Notes under the pieces: model-generated | What the model was told of the DNA's origin: nothing | Databases searched by the model: none | What the model saw: only the letters and a program-made list of their open reading frames with translations | Position numbers and translations under genes: made by a program | Shown: positions 40,668 to 53,055 of the stretch, piece by piece | How positions within the stretch are numbered: the stretch's first letter is position 1 | Layout: each line of letters opens with the position of its first letter | From: Closterium sp. NIES-65 | Lineage: Eukaryota; Streptophyta; Zygnematophyceae; Desmidiales; Closteriaceae | Direction of reading: 5' to 3' | NCBI GenBank assembly: GCA_948144175.1 | Contig: CANXME010002128.1 | Span: forward strand, 372,001-436,000 | DNA: 64,000 nucleotides

Positions 40668-42182
40668 TGTCAGAATGTCTTCTTATGCTCTAGCCTGTAG
40701 TGGGGTGCTCTATAGCGAGTACAACCCTTCTAGGGTTTCCTATTTGTATCCCCATTCTTGCTAGTGCAGTCCTCTTCTCTCTTCTAAATTTCACATGCTA
40801 TCAGAGCAAATCAATCCCCTTGGATCGATCCTGTGGGTGGACTTACCACCTCGTTGCTTCCGCTGCAACTCCTACTGCTACTGCTATCACTACTCTCTGT
40901 GCCGCACGCCCCGTGGCGTGCGGCAGTTTTTCATCCCGCCGTGCGCCCCGAGGTGCGCGGCGGTTTTCTGCCCGCCGTGCGCCCCGAGGCGCGCGGCGGT
41001 TCTCTTCCCGCCGTGCGCCCCCAGGCGCGCGGCGGGTTACTGCCCCGTCACACACCGCGCGCCGCTCCTGGGAGGCGCTGCGACGGGCGACGGGGACCTC
41101 CGCGTCGCCCCCCGTCGCCCGTCGTGGCCTGCGCACGGCCCGTACAGCCTGCGCGCGGCACGTACGGGCCGCGCCAGACCCGTCCGCGGCCCGTACGGGC
41201 CGCGCCAGGCCTACGCGCGACCTGTACGGGCGGCGCCAGGCCCGCGCGCGGCTCGGGCCGCCTGCGCGCGGCTCGGGCGACCCTACCTGCGGCCCTGGCC
41301 CCGGCCCCGCCGCCCTACCTGCGGCCCCGTCGTCCCGTCGCCCTACCTACGGCCCGGCTCCGTCGCCCTACCTACGGCACCGCCCCCCCCCCCCCCCCCC
41401 CCCCTTTTCCCCGTCGCCCGTCGCGGCTCCTTCGGGGGCCGCGACCTGGGGGGTGGCGGGTGTGTAGTCTCCCCTGCTCCTCCTCCTCCTCTGTCTCCCA
41501 CTGCTGCAGCTACCGCTGAGGGGGGTGGGTGTGTGGGATTTGACGGAGTGGTGCTAGGGGGTGGGGTGAGAGTGGAGCTAGGGGTGTAGCAGCGGCTGTG
41601 TGTTAGGGGGAGTGGGATCGTTTGGGGAAGCTGAATGGAGGTTGCCGTCGTGTCGCCAGCAGCACCTGTATTCCGGGGACTTCGTCCGGTAGCCCTGTCG
41701 TAGCCAGCTGTGCCAGCCGCCCGTGGGTCCGTTGCTCGTCTGCCGCTACTTTAGCCGCGGGGCCAGTTACTCCAGTATTCCGGAGCGTTGTTCCGGTAGC
41801 TGCTGTGCCAGTGTGCCTCCTGTTGCCCGTGTGTCTGCAGCTTCATCCGTCGCCTCCTATCTCCTCTCCTCTCACTCTCTCTCCTCCTCCTCACTTGCCC
41901 GTTGTGACTACCACTAGCTTTGCTCATAATTGTTAACTTTAAACTATTGCTTCTTGAACTTGTGCTCAGAATGTGTGGTGACATTGTGATCCACCCTGAG
42001 CTTGTACTGCTTTGCTTGCTCTGCTGATTACACCCCACTTTGGCTATGGGGGTGTGTCAGAATGTCTTCTTATGCTCTAGCCTGTAGTGGGGTGCTCTAT
42101 AGCGAGTACAACCCTTCTAGGGTTTCCTATTTGTATCCCCATTCTTGCTAGTGCAGTCCTCTTCTTTCTTCTAAATTTCACA
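40668..42182 (+). mobile_element. Small non-autonomous LTR element C, inserted in the leader of B
   Basis: LTRs of 128 bp (40668-40795 and 42055-42182; 1 difference), target duplication CCCTA (40663-40667 and 42183-42187), primer-binding site TGCTATCAGAGCAA right after the 5' LTR. The 1.26-kb interior holds a GC-rich leader like that of the Copia family and, at its right end, the family's 3' untranslated sequence (CTTGTGCTCAGAATGTGTGG), with no gag, protease, integrase or reverse transcriptase. It is an internally deleted derivative, likely moved by proteins of full-length relatives. Confidence 0.92.
40930..41410 (+). repeat. GC-rich leader array of element C, ending in a C homopolymer
   Basis: Imperfect repeats of CCGTGCGCCCCGAGGCGCGC and CCGTACGGGCCGCGCC types, then a homopolymer of about 18-20 C around 41386-41404. 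It occupies the leader position of the Copia family. Confidence 0.85.
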
Positions 42183-42222
42183 CCCTAGGCACAGTTCCCA
42201 AGGTAGAACCTGCTCGATACCA

Positions 42223-42345
42223 TGAGGAAAGTAGAACGAGAATGAGGATGACTAAGGAATGGAAGTGATACAAATATGCAACCCTAGAAATGTGTACCCC
42301 ATATGGGCTACCCCACTATAGCCTACACAATACTATAATTTGACA
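42223..42345 (-). repeat. 5' LTR of element B
   Basis: 123 bp, 2 differences from 33146-33268. Confidence 0.92.
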
Positions 42346-43503
42346 ACTGCCACCTCGTAATCCCACGCGTGGCAGTATCGAATCACTTTATTGCTGTCCA
42401 ATCTCCAGTTGGCAGCTGCTGCAATCCCGAATTGCTGCTGCCGTTTGGCTGGTTGCTGTGGCGAAAATCTTCGCTGTAGTGTTCCAGCTGACGGCGCCCT
42501 CGGCAGTTTTGTCCAGACTCGCCCGGGCCTTTGTCGCGTTGCTCCGAAAACTCCCGGGCAGGGACGAAAACAGCTGCTGCTCTTCCCCCTAACCCCGCAA
42601 ATATTTTTCAAAGTTGAAAACTCGAACTGTCGATGACGTCAGGTACCTCGGGTGTTGTCGTGACTCGCCGAAGACTTCGGGGCCGAGGCGAAAAAGCTGT
42701 CCTTCCTCCCCCCCACCTGTTGTGATACATTTCACCAGTGTTGCGGCTGGTACCCCTGAAACTCTGCAGATTTTGCCACCATGAAGTTCACCACAGCAGT
42801 ATTCGCGCGCTTAACCCAGCGCCGCCGCAACTACTCCGCCGTTGTCGCAAAATTGTCGGCCGTCACCGCCGAACTCATGTAAAGACCCAGCTCCCAGTAC
42901 TGCTGCTGAAACCCGTAAGTGTTGGTGTTGAAATTTCTCGTACGTCTTGGTCACCTGCAGGTTATCCCCTTGAAGAACCGGTGTATCTAGCGTGCCCACC
43001 CGTCACCATTTTTATTTCCTGCGATTAAGCACACTAGCCACCCACCAACAGGAGGTGCTTTTTGTGCGGAACCCAGAACTATGGGTCTACCGGGACCGAA
43101 TTTCACGGAACCTAGCCCACATCGACGCCGCAGATCTCGCTGTAGAATTTCCCCAGATGGCTTCGAAGTACACCATAAACCGCTGAAACAGCTGGCGAGC
43201 AGACGTTCACCCGTCTCCCACCATTGGAATAAAACCCCGAAAATCATGGTTGTTGAAGAAGTCCCGAAGTATTTTCTGCCGCGTAACCCCGACGCTTCCG
43301 CCGTTAACCCTGGACTCCGACGTCACCCGTCTTCGCACCCGTCGAAATTACTTAGCGAATCCCTGGTATCCTTGGCGATACACCGCTCGCCGCGCCTCCA
43401 TGTAACAATATCAAACCCTTTCGGGGGTCTACCGAATAGACTCCGAAATTCGCGGTGGATTGGTGTACGGGCTCAACCTTTCACTCTGGAGATCTGCTGG
43501 GAG
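42346..43503 (-). other. Interior block 2 of element A
   Basis: About 1.15 kb of A between the insertions of B and D. No retroelement protein recognised. Short motifs of the CCGAAAA/TTTTCGG kind recur. The last five bases GGGAG are the left target duplicate of D. Confidence 0.7.
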
Positions 43504-43634
43504 TGTCTGAACATATAGCTTACTTATTTGTGTAGGCTATAGTGGGGTATCCCATAGGGGGTACAACCCAATTAGGGTTTCCTATTTGTACTCACTTCGT
43601 TCATAGTCATTTCATTCTCGTTCTATTCTTCTCA
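43504..43634 (+). repeat. 5' LTR of element D
   Basis: 131 bp, TGTCTGAACATATAG to TTCTTCTCA. Confidence 0.92.
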
Positions 43635-43719
43635 TGGTTTCGAGCAGGTTCCCCTGTGGGAACTATGCTTAGGGCCCACCACTACCTCGAACTTTTTTTT
43701 TTTACCCGGAGCGCGCTCC

Positions 43720-44650
43720 GGGCTCTCTCTCTTACCTCTGTCGACCGGCCCTTAGCCGCCCGCGCGCCGCCCGTTCAGGCCTCACGCCGCCAACGCGCCG
43801 CCCTAGACGCTAGCGCGCCGCCCGTCCCGGCCCCTGTGCAGCCCGCGCGCCGCCCTTAGCAGCCCGCGCGCCGCCCTTAGCAGCCCGCGCGCCGCCCTAA
43901 GCAGCCCGCGCACCGCCCTAAGCAGCCCGCGCGCCGCTCGCCCGGCCCCAGGCCGCCCACAGGCGTCGTCCGCGCGCCGCCCTTAGCCGCCCGCGCGCCG
44001 CCCGCCAGGCCTCTAACCGCCCACGTGCCGCCCGTGCGCCGCCCTTAGCCGCCCGAAGCGCAGCCCGTGAGCCGCCTGTGAGCCGCCCGTGAAGCCGCCC
44101 GTGCGCCGCCCGTAGCAGCCCGAAGCGCCGCCCGTGAGCCGCCCGTGAGCCGCCCGTGAGCCGCCCGTGAGCCGCACGTCAGCCGCCCGTGAGCCGCCCG
44201 TGAGCCGTCCGTCCCGGCCCCGAGCCACCCGTGAACCGCCCGTGAGCCGCCTGTGCGCCGCCCGTGAACCGCCCGTCCCGGCCCCGAGCCACCCGTGAGC
44301 CGCCCACCCCGGTCCCGCTCCCAGCCGCCCCTCGCGCCACGCTGTCCCGGCCCTTCGACGCCCGAGCCGCCCGTGCCACCCGCGTCACCCGAGCCGCCCG
44401 AGCCGCCTACGCAGCTGAGGAGCCGAGCTGCCCGAGCCACCTTTGCCGCCCGAGCCGCCCGAGCCGCCTGTACCGCCGAGCGCCCGAGCCGCCTGTACCG
44501 CCGAGCGCCCGAGCTGCCCGAGCCGCCCGAGCCGCCCGAGCCGCCCGAGCCGCCTGAGGAGCCGAGCTGCTGGTCCTGTGGGACTGCTGTTGCTACTGGG
44601 CCGGCAGAGCTGCTGTGTTGCCGTGTTGCTGTGCTGCTGAGCTGCCCGAC
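43720..44650 (+). repeat. GC-rich leader minisatellite of element D
   Basis: Units such as CGCGCGCCGCCCTTAGCAGC (43800-43990), CCGCCCGTGAGCCGCCCGTG (44060-44300) and GAGCCGCCCGAGCCGCC (44350-44560). Same position as the arrays in B, C, E and G. Confidence 0.92.
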
Positions 44651-44728
44651 CCGTCCTGTCTGGTGAGCACAGCTCCACTGCTACTAGCGTACCCCTTCCC
44701 GCACTACTTGCACTTCTAGTCTGTCGTC

Positions 44729-47700
44729 ATGGCTACCCCTAGTGTCCCTAGCTATTGACGCTGAGGGTCGCGCCATTGACTTTGAGGTCTGGGTCGACGA
44801 CCTGCAGCTGTTCTTATAGTGCGATAGGGTAGACGATCTTTCTCTCTTTGACCTCACCTCTGGCGCCGTCCCTGCCCCTGCTGCTGATGCTGACGCCACT
44901 GTTCGCTCACAGTGGGCCACGCGCGATGCTGCTGCACGTCTTGCTGTGCGTCGCCACCTGCCTACCGCTGAGCGCGCGCACTTTAGCCAGTACAAGAGTG
45001 CCCAGACCTTGTACCACACTGTTGTTGCGCGCTACTCCTCCCCTGCCACTGCTGCACTGAGCCGCCTCATGCTCCCCTTCCTCTTCCCCGACCTTGCCGC
45101 CTTTCCCACTGTCGCTGATCTCATTACGCACCTCCGCACTAGTGACACTCGCTACCACACGCGCTGCGCTTCCTGCTGACTTCTGCGCCAAGAACCCCCC
45201 CCCATGTACATCACTCTCTACTTTTTAGTCACTCGCCTCCCTGACTCGCTTCGTGTAGTCCGGGACCACTTCCTCGCGGTCTGTCCCACCACCCTCACAG
45301 TCGACAGCCTCGAGAAGGCCCTCCTAGCGGCGGAGAAGAGCATAGTTGCTGTAGGAGCCTCTTGAGGTGACCCCAGCGCCCCCATCTTTGAGGGGTGTTC
45401 TCCTTCCCCTCTCCTGCCCTCTGTTGCCTCTGCCGCTGGCGGCCGACCTCGTTGGTCTTGAGTCGGTTGGTGCGGCATCTGCCCCTAGCGGGAGACGCCG
45501 CTCTGGCAAGGGCAAGGGGGGCAAGGGAGCGGGTGGGGCCAGCGGGGGCGGTGGAGGTGGAGGTGGAGGCAGCGGAGGGAGTGGGGGTGGTGGTGGAGGG
45601 GGTGGCGGGGGTGGGGGTGCTAGTGGCGGCAGTGGAGGCGGGGGTAGCGGCGGCGGTGGTGGTGGGAGCGGAGGTGGCGGAGGCGGCGGCGGTGGAGGCG
45701 GAGGCGGGGGCTGTGGAGGCGGAGGCGGGGGTGGCGTGGTGGAGGTGGTCGGAGTGGCACTTCGCAGCGGAGCAGCACTGGGGGTGGTCAGCGCCAGCAG
45801 CAGCAGCAGCAGCAGCGTTCTCGCGACATCCCCACCCCTCAGCAGCTCCGTGAGTAGTACACGCAGCGTCAGCGTGGTGGGGGTTTTGGTCCCTGCACCT
45901 ACGTTCTTCGCACTGGCGACCGCACTGGAGAGTAGTGTGGGGGTACCCACACCGCCCAGCGCTGCTTTGGCCGATTGACGGACGCTTGGCGCCAGCAGTT
46001 CCCGGAGGCCGCGGAGATCCCCCGCTGGGGAGAGCTGTCTAGGGCTGGTGTAGCTATCTTTGATCTTGACTTTGATGCTATCCTTGCTGCCATGTATGCT
46101 GTGACCATGAGTGATGAGGGTGACTGTTACCGGTGTTTCCCGCCCGACCCGAGCATTGGTACTGCTGCTCTAGGTGCCAGTGCGTCTGTGCTCTCAGGTA
46201 CTGGTGAGGCTGCTCTCTCAGGTACTAGTGAGTCTGCGCTCTCAGGTACTGCTTCGGCTTCGGCCTCCCACACCTTCACCCTTGACTCTGGAGCGTCTCG
46301 CTCCTTCTTTCAGGACCGCACCACCCTCACGCCGCTCAATCGGCCGGTTGCGGTGTCCCTGGCTGACCCCTCTGGGGGTCCTGTTCTGTCTCGCTTCTCC
46401 ACAGTCCTCCCGTGTCCGGCGGCTCCTTCTGGCACCCTGTCTGGTCTCTACCTCCCCTCGTTCTCTACGAACTTGGTGAGTGGTGCTGACCTACAGGATG
46501 CGGGAGTCCACCAGTTCACCCCTGCTCGTCAGAGAGTGACGCACTGCACAGAGGCTAGCACAGGTTGTCACCTGGCTACGTTTACCACGTCAGCCAGGGT
46601 CGAGCCTGTACACACTGACCACTGCTTCTCCTCCAGTTCCTGAGTCTGGTAGGGTCCCCTCGTCAGGTCAGGTGTTTGCTGCAGCGTCCAGGTCTGGTCC
46701 TGAGTCTGCCCCCTGTTCGTGTCGTCGCCTGTCTCACCCCTCTCTCCTTCGGCTCAAAGGCATGGCCTCCCGTCTTCTTGTGTCTGGTCTTCCCCGGTCC
46801 CTCCCTCCCCTTCATCAGGGCCGCTGGCCCTGCCTGTGTCCCCTGTGTCGAGGGGCGCCAGCGTGCTGCCCTCACTCCTCCCAGTTTCCTCCGACAGAGG
46901 CTCCGTTGTAGACGCTTCACATGGACGTGTGGGGCCCTGCCCGCGTCCGTGGACTCGTCACGAGCGCTACTTCCTGCTGGTGGTTGACGACTACTCGCGT
47001 TACACCACAGTCTTCCCCCTTGCGCAGCAAGGGTTTATGTCGCTGAGGTGCTGATCGACTGGATCCGCGCAGCTCATCTCCAGCTCAGGCAGAGCTTTGG
47101 CTCGGACTTTCCTGTGTTGTGTCTGCACTCGGACAGGGGCGGAGAGTTCTCCTCTGGCCTTCTGCGTGCCTACTGTCGTACGCGAGGCATCCATAAGACC
47201 TTCACGCTTCCGGACTCACCGCAACAAAATGGGATTGCAGAGTGCCGCATTGGCATGGTCATGGACGTCGCTCGTACGTCCATGATGCATGCGGCTGCCC
47301 CCCATTTTCTGTGGCCGTTTGCGGTCAGGTACACGGCGCATCAGATCAACCTCCACCCCAGGGTCTCCAGGCCGGAGACCTCCCCTGCCCTACTGTGGAC
47401 GGGGAAGGTTGGCGATGCGTCGGCGTTCAGGGTCTGGGGATCTCGGGCGTTTGTCCGCGACTTGTCTGCGGACAAGCTCTCCCCTCGCGCTGCTCCCTGC
47501 ATCTTCCTGGGGTTCCCCCCCGACGCCCCTGGGTGGCAGTTCTACCACCCCACCTCTCGCCGTGTTCTGTCCTCCCAGGACGTCGCATTCGACGAGTCGG
47601 TACCCTACTACCGCCTCTTCCCCTACCGCACTCCGTCCCTCCCCCCACCCCCGCTCTTCTTGGTACCTGGTCCCCCCCCGGTCGACCCCCTTCCCCCTCA

Positions 47701-50686
47701 GGGTCCTGCCCCTTAAGGTGTGTCCCCAGGTAGACGCGGTCGAGCCTGTCGAGGTCACTGGTGACTCTGGTGCTGCTGTGGGTGCTGAGCCTAGGGGTGC
47801 TGTGACTGGGGGTGCTGTCCCTGGGGGTGCTGAGTCTGGGGTGCTGAGGCCTAGGGGTGTTGTGCCTGGGGGTGCTGAGCCTGAGGGTGCTGAGCCTGGG
47901 GGTGCTGAGCGTGGGGGTGCTGAGCCTGGGGGTGCTGAGCCTGGGGGTGCTGAGCTTGGGGGTGCTGAGCCTGGGGGTGCTGAGCCTGGGGGTACTGCGA
48001 CTGGAGGTGCTTCGCCTGGAGGTTCTCTGGGTGCTTCGTCTCGCCGAGAGCCACTCTCCCCGCAGGAGCTGCGTGAGTGGTTTGCCCGGTGCTGGAGGCG
48101 TGCTGTTGGTGCTGGAGGTTCTTCGGCTGCTGAGGGTGCTGCTGCCGCGCGTCCCGGAGGTGCTCGTACTGGGAGTACTGGAGCTGCTGGGCCTCTGGGT
48201 TCTACTGGAGCTGGTGCTGCTGAGCGTGTTGGCGCTGAGACTACTTCTGGCGGTCCGGCTGGCAGTGCTCGTGGTGCTGCTGGAGGTTCTGGAGCTACTG
48301 GAGGTGCTACTGGAGGTGCCGCTGGAGGTGCTCTTGGGGGTTTCTGGAGCTACTGGAGGTGCTGCTGGAGGTGCTACTGGAGCGGGTACTCCTGCTAGGG
48401 GTACTGGTGCTGTCCCTGCTGTTTTCTGGCGTCGCCTCGCGGCCCCGACCGTACTTCGTTCCACTCCTGCAGCAGGTTCTTGGTCTTACAACCTTCTCCT
48501 GGTCCTTCTCCTCCTCCCTTAGAGGGTCCACAGCCTGTCCAGTCACAGTCACAGCTACAGCCCTGCCTCCCCTTTGCCTGCTCCTTCTCCCTACGCTGGT
48601 CCGACTGGAGGTCTTGCTGAGGGCCGTGAGCCTGCGTCTCGTCCTGCGCGCCTGTTCGTACTGCGCGCACTAGTGGTCGCGGGTTCGCGTCAGCGTCCTC
48701 CTCCTGTCCCTGGCACGCACCGGATGTCTCTTGCGTCCGTCTACTGCTCCTCATGCGTGCCCCTTTGCCTTCTCCTCCTGCTTTCTCTCTTCCTGCTCTT
48801 TGCCGACCCGGAGTCGGACTCTACTTCGTGCTGCCAGTCCTACTACTGTCACGCGTCTCCTTGCTACTGCCGTCACTGACCCTTCTTTCGAGTCTTCTGC
48901 TGCGTCCTGCCCTTGTCACTGAGCTCGTTGACTTTGCTGCGCGCTGACGTCTAGACTACGCTGCTACTCTTGTCGCTGAGTCTGAGTCTGCCTGTCCTCC
49001 GGTCCGTCGGGGGTGAGTGTGCCCTTGGCACGGACGTCCTTGAGGACCAGGCAGGAGGAGTTCCAGTGTCTGGCCGCCGCTTACACCTCATCTCGCGTCT
49101 GTACTGCTCGCCCTTGAGGGAGGACCCGGATTGCACTAGACATCCCGACTCCGCGCTCTTAACGCGAGGCGATAGAGGTCCCTACTTCCTCTCAGGTGGC
49201 AAGGCAGCTATGGATGCAGAGATGGCTTCCTTGGAAGTCCACAGGGCACCTTAAGTTGACGCTGTTTCCCCTCCTGGGGCGAACATAGTCAGTGGCATGT
49301 GGATCTTCAGGGTGAAGCGGGCCGCCGGGTTCTCCGCCTCTCTTCAAGGCGCGTTACGTGGCTCGTTGGCTTCAGTCAGCGGCAGGGAGTTGACTACTTT
49401 CAGACCTTCTCTCCACCCCCGAAGATGACCACTCTTCGGGTACTGCTGCACGTTGCTGCTCACCGTGACTACGAGCTGCACTTCTCTCGACTTCAAGCAC
49501 TGCTTTTCTTGCAGTGGCCAGCCTGCACGAGGAGATCTGGCTGCGTCGCCCACCTGGCTTCACTGGGTCTTTCCCTCCTGGTACCCACTGGAGTCTCCGG
49601 CGTCCAGTCTACGGTCTCCGCAGGCGCCACTGTGAGTGGCACGACACACTGAGGACGTACGCTGGGCGCACTTGGTTTGCTCCTTCTACTGCGACCCGTC
49701 GCTGTTTTCTGCGCACCGACACCTCTCTGCCGCCGTTCTACATCCTCGTGAGTACGTCGACGACTTGGTCTTTGCCACAGCTGACACAGCTGACTCACCT
49801 ACGTCAAGTCCGAGCTGCAGAAGAGACACACGGTGCACTGACCTGGGTGAACTGCGTAGCTACCTTGGCTTGCAGATCACCCGGGACAGAGCACGGCCGC
49901 ACCATTACCCTGACTCAGTCACACATGGTGCAGCAGGTCCTTCAGCGCTTCGGCTTCACGTACTCCTCGCCTCAGGCCACTCCTCTGTCTACTCGCCACT
50001 CGCTCCGTCAGCTCTGCCTTCGGATGATCCGTAGAGTCGAGTGGCCCGTATGCAGAGCTTGTTGGCTGCCTCATTACCTGATGACCTGCACACGACCTGA
50101 CCTTGCATACCCTCTTAGCATTCTTGCACGCTATGTTGCTCCCGGGAGACACCGACCAGAGCACATGGCTGCAGCGAAGAGGGTGTTGCGCTACTTGTGC
50201 AGTACGTCGGGCATGGGCCTAGTGCTTGGAGGGCGCAGTCCAGTGGTTCTCACTAGGCACGCAGATGCTTCTTGGGCTGACGACCAGGCTACGCAGCGGT
50301 CGTCACAGGTTTACACCTTCAGCCTTGGTTCCGGCTCTGTTTCGTGGCGGGCTATCCGCTCGTCTTCTGTCCTCGGCTCCAGTTGTGAGGCTGAGATCTA
50401 CGCCGGGGCTATGGCTGCCCAGGAGCTTTGCTGGCTGACCTACCTGCTGACCGACCTTGGAGAGCCGCCTCGTTCTCCTCTAGTCCTGTACCTAGACAAC
50501 AAGGCCATGCTGGCCTTGTGTCGAGAGCAGCGACTGGAGCACAGGACAAAGCACATTGCTCTCCGCTACTTTCTTGCTCGTGAGCTACAGCAGCGTGGAC
50601 AGTTGCGACTTGCGTACGTGGCCTCTGAGGCCAACACTGCTGATGTCTTCACGAAGGCACTTGCGCCTTGTGATCATCAGCGCTGA
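44729..50686 (+). pseudogene. Relic gag-pol of element D
   Basis: Opens with the family's gag start (MATPSVPS), then a Gly-rich tract (45.5-45.75 kb), protease LDSGASRSFF, integrase HSDRGGEFSS and SPQQNGIAE, the GGAEPGGA linker, reverse transcriptase and RNase H (HADASWADDQATQ, YLDNKAMLAL). More than ten breaks; not a working gene. Confidence 0.9.
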
Positions 50687-50949
50687 TGCACGCAGCTGGG
50701 TCTTGTGCCTATCTTGCCTCACTTGCTCACTTCTTTACCTTGCTTGTACCTTCACCTATATATACTCTTGCCCTTGCTTGCTTGACTCTTGTATATCTCT
50801 GTATATGATCTTGCATGTGGACTGGCCTTCTGGCCTTTGAACTTGTGCTCGGAATGTGTGGTGACTTTGTGATCCACCCTGAGCTTTGCTTTGCTTTGCT
50901 TGACTGGTCTTGTGACCCCTTGTTCTCCCCCACTTTGCCTATGGGGGTG

Positions 50950-51080
50950 TGTCAGAACATATAGCTTACTTATTTGTGTAGGCTATAGTGGGGTGTCCCA
51001 TAGGGGGTACAACCCAATTAGGGTTTCCTATTTGTACTCACTTCGTTCATAGTCATTTCATTCTCGTTCTATTCTTCTCA
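50950..51080 (+). repeat. 3' LTR of element D
   Basis: 131 bp, preceded by the CCCCCACTTTGCCTATGGGGG hairpin and polypurine tract. Confidence 0.92.
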
Positions 51081-52779
51081 GGGAGCACCCACAAATTTCC
51101 CTCCATTTGTTTTGTGTCTTCACCCCCCGACAATTTCGCTTGCCGCCGTTCACCCAGCGTTCGTTTTTGTCGGATGAGGTATAACTCCTTGTTGCCCGCG
51201 ATTTTTCTTACATTCGGTGAAGGCGCGAACGTTATCGTAGTCGGGTCATGTTTATCGGATCAAACAGTCGGACCGGCCGCTTCGCTGCCCACTGCGTCTA
51301 TCGCGTTTAAAACTCCTCAGCTTCGGAAACCCCTTCTTCGCCGCTACACCGCCGTCGGGTAGACCGTTGAATCAGGAGAAACTCCGACAGCTGCACCAAC
51401 TGCTTCAGCTCCGACTTTTTCGGCGGGGTAACTGCTGCCGATGGTCCGGTTTTGTCGGGGCCGAAACAGTGTCGCTCCCAGAAAATTTCTTGTACGCCCA
51501 GCTGTCGAACTGGCATAATACCCGTGCTTTTTAGCCAGCACAGGGCTAAACACAGGGCCCCACCTTTGGATCGAGTGGCCAATAGGACTTACTCCTTGCC
51601 TTCGAGGCCTTCTATGCGTGAGGTATGTGAAACGTCGGTAGACTTTGGCCTGTAGGGAGCTCCTTCTGCTACCGCCGCTTAGCCGCAAAACTCGGCCCTC
51701 AGCAAAAAGTCGTCGCAGTAGGTCGTTTTCGCCCCTCCCGAAGCTCGGAATCCGTTTCTCTCGCCAGACCCGTATTTGTCGCAACTCCGTTTATTGTGAC
51801 CGGTAGACCAGGCGAAATTCGCGGGTCTAGACGCTGCGATAAACCGTTGTCCCGTCGGTGTACTGCCCTGTCTGCGGCGTAACTTCCCTTGATCAGGGGG
51901 AACCTGTGCCGCATGAAGTACAGTGTCGGCTGCTGCTGTTGCTCCGAAAATTTCGGCCGGCCTTGTTGCAGGCGCATAAGTGACCCTAACGTAGACAGTC
52001 TAGTTGTAGGCGGCCTTTTCCGAACTTTTCGGCGGTTCGAAAAAAACTTCCGTCCCACACTGTGCCGCACCTGCCGAAAACGCCAAAGACGCACCCTCCT
52101 GCAGCCACACCGGCCACACCCGGGCGGAACGACGGTAGACCCCCGCTTTCTTCGGGCAGTCGTCACGCCGTCTCTCCTCGCCGTTTGCATTTTCCGATGC
52201 AAATCACCATGCGCCTGGCCTGTCCGGCCAGCTGTCGTTTCTGCCGTGAAGCCACCCGAAATCTTCGAGCACAGTAACGATGCTCACAACGTGCCGAAGA
52301 CCTCCGTGTTTCTCGTGCGCAACTTGACGAAAACGCCTGACGCCACTTGCCGCACGCATTAACTCCGATTTCTTCGTGCGCAGTTGACGACCACGTGAAA
52401 ACTTCAACTCGCCAACCAGCTGCTCCGAGAATCTCGCGCATGCAGTGACGACAACCGTCCTGACGCCAACTGCCGCATAAAAACAGCGTCGAGATTAACG
52501 GAAACGACGAAATTAACTCACGCAATTAAATGCGACAACAGCAAAAGCTGTCCGCCACCCGGGGGGGGGGAGGCCACGGTCCATCTCGACCGTCGAGGGC
52601 AAGGATCCGTCGGTGCAGCAGGAGCGCCCGTAAAAACATGGCCGCTAGGAGCAACTATCTGTTCTCCTGGCCGGCTACTGCGCTGCTCCTGTCACCACGG
52701 CATCCTTCCCTGTCCCCCCCCCGAGGGGTAATACACTCTAAAAAATGGGGAACCTAGGAACTTAGGCTCTGATACCAAG
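51081..52779 (-). other. Interior block 3 of element A with its primer-binding site
   Basis: 1.7 kb of A from the insertion point of D to its 5' LTR. The minus-strand primer-binding site TTGGTATCAGAGCC is at 52766-52779. Recurrent TCCGAAAATTTCGG-like strings. No protein domain recognised in any frame. Confidence 0.7.
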
Positions 52780-53055
52780 TGTTATGAGTTGTACTAAGAA
52801 GAGTGCGCGGAAGACTTTATAAAAAGGATGAGAACTATAGAATGATGAGAATGATAAAGAAGGAAGCATTTATAGGGTCAAAAGCGTGGTAGGCGAGGAC
52901 CTCAGGACGTGGATGGGTTGGAAGTGTCGCGATTGGTGCGGGGCGACTCGGAAGTGGTTCGGGCCGAAGTGTAGGCCGAACCCAAACTGACGCGAATAGT
53001 TCGGGCTGTCCTCGCTAGGAGTAGCCTCTACAGTAATGAATTCACATTCATTACA
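52780..53055 (-). repeat. 5' LTR of element A
   Basis: 276 bp, about 9 differences from 32094-32369; followed on the plus strand by the target duplicate GATCT. Confidence 0.93.

Larger units (their letters stand above)
33146..42345 (-). mobile_element. Copia LTR retrotransposon B, inserted in A, broken
   Basis: LTRs of 123 bp (33146-33268 and 42223-42345), target duplication ACTGC (33141-33145 and 42346-42350), primer-binding site TGGTATCGAGCAGG (complement at 42209-42222). Minus-strand order: leader with GC-rich array, gag (about 39.4-38.4 kb), protease (about 37.9 kb), integrase (about 37.4-36.0 kb), reverse transcriptase (about 35.5-34.2 kb), RNase H (about 34.1-33.5 kb). Coding sequence is interrupted about half a dozen times. 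LTRs differ at 2 positions, so it is fairly young. Element C sits in its leader. Confidence 0.93.
43504..51080 (+). mobile_element. Copia LTR retrotransposon D, inserted in A, badly broken
   Basis: LTRs of 131 bp (43504-43634 and 50950-51080; 2 differences), target duplication GGGAG (43499-43503 and 51081-51085), primer-binding site TGGTTTCGAGCAGG, conserved leader TAGGGCCCACC, T tract, GC-rich array, then gag (from about 44.73 kb), protease (about 46.3 kb), integrase (about 46.9-47.7 kb), reverse transcriptase (about 49.3-50.0 kb) and RNase H (about 50.1-50.7 kb). The coding sequence is broken more than ten times, although the LTRs are nearly identical. Confidence 0.93.
32094..53055 (-). mobile_element. 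LTR element A, non-autonomous, host of nested insertions
   Basis: Two 276-bp LTRs (32094-32369 and 52780-53055) flanked by a 5-bp target duplication GATCT (32089-32093 and 53056-53060). On the minus strand the LTR runs TGTAATGAATG to CTCATAACA and is followed by a primer-binding site TTGGTATCAGAGCC (complement at 52766-52779); a purine tract GAAGGTGGGAGAG precedes the 3' LTR. Its own interior is about 3.6 kb in three blocks (32370-33145, 42351-43503, 51086-52779) separated by elements B and D. I find no gag or pol frame in those blocks, so it looks like a large non-autonomous (LARD-like) element. LTRs differ at about 9 of 276 positions, making it the oldest member of the nest. Confidence 0.9.

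Noticed and set aside
40700-41589. Possible protein-coding gene in element C (three overlapping frames of 228-264 residues)
   Set aside because: All three frames are open because of GC-rich composition. The region corresponds to the non-coding leader of the Copia family and none has a recognisable domain.
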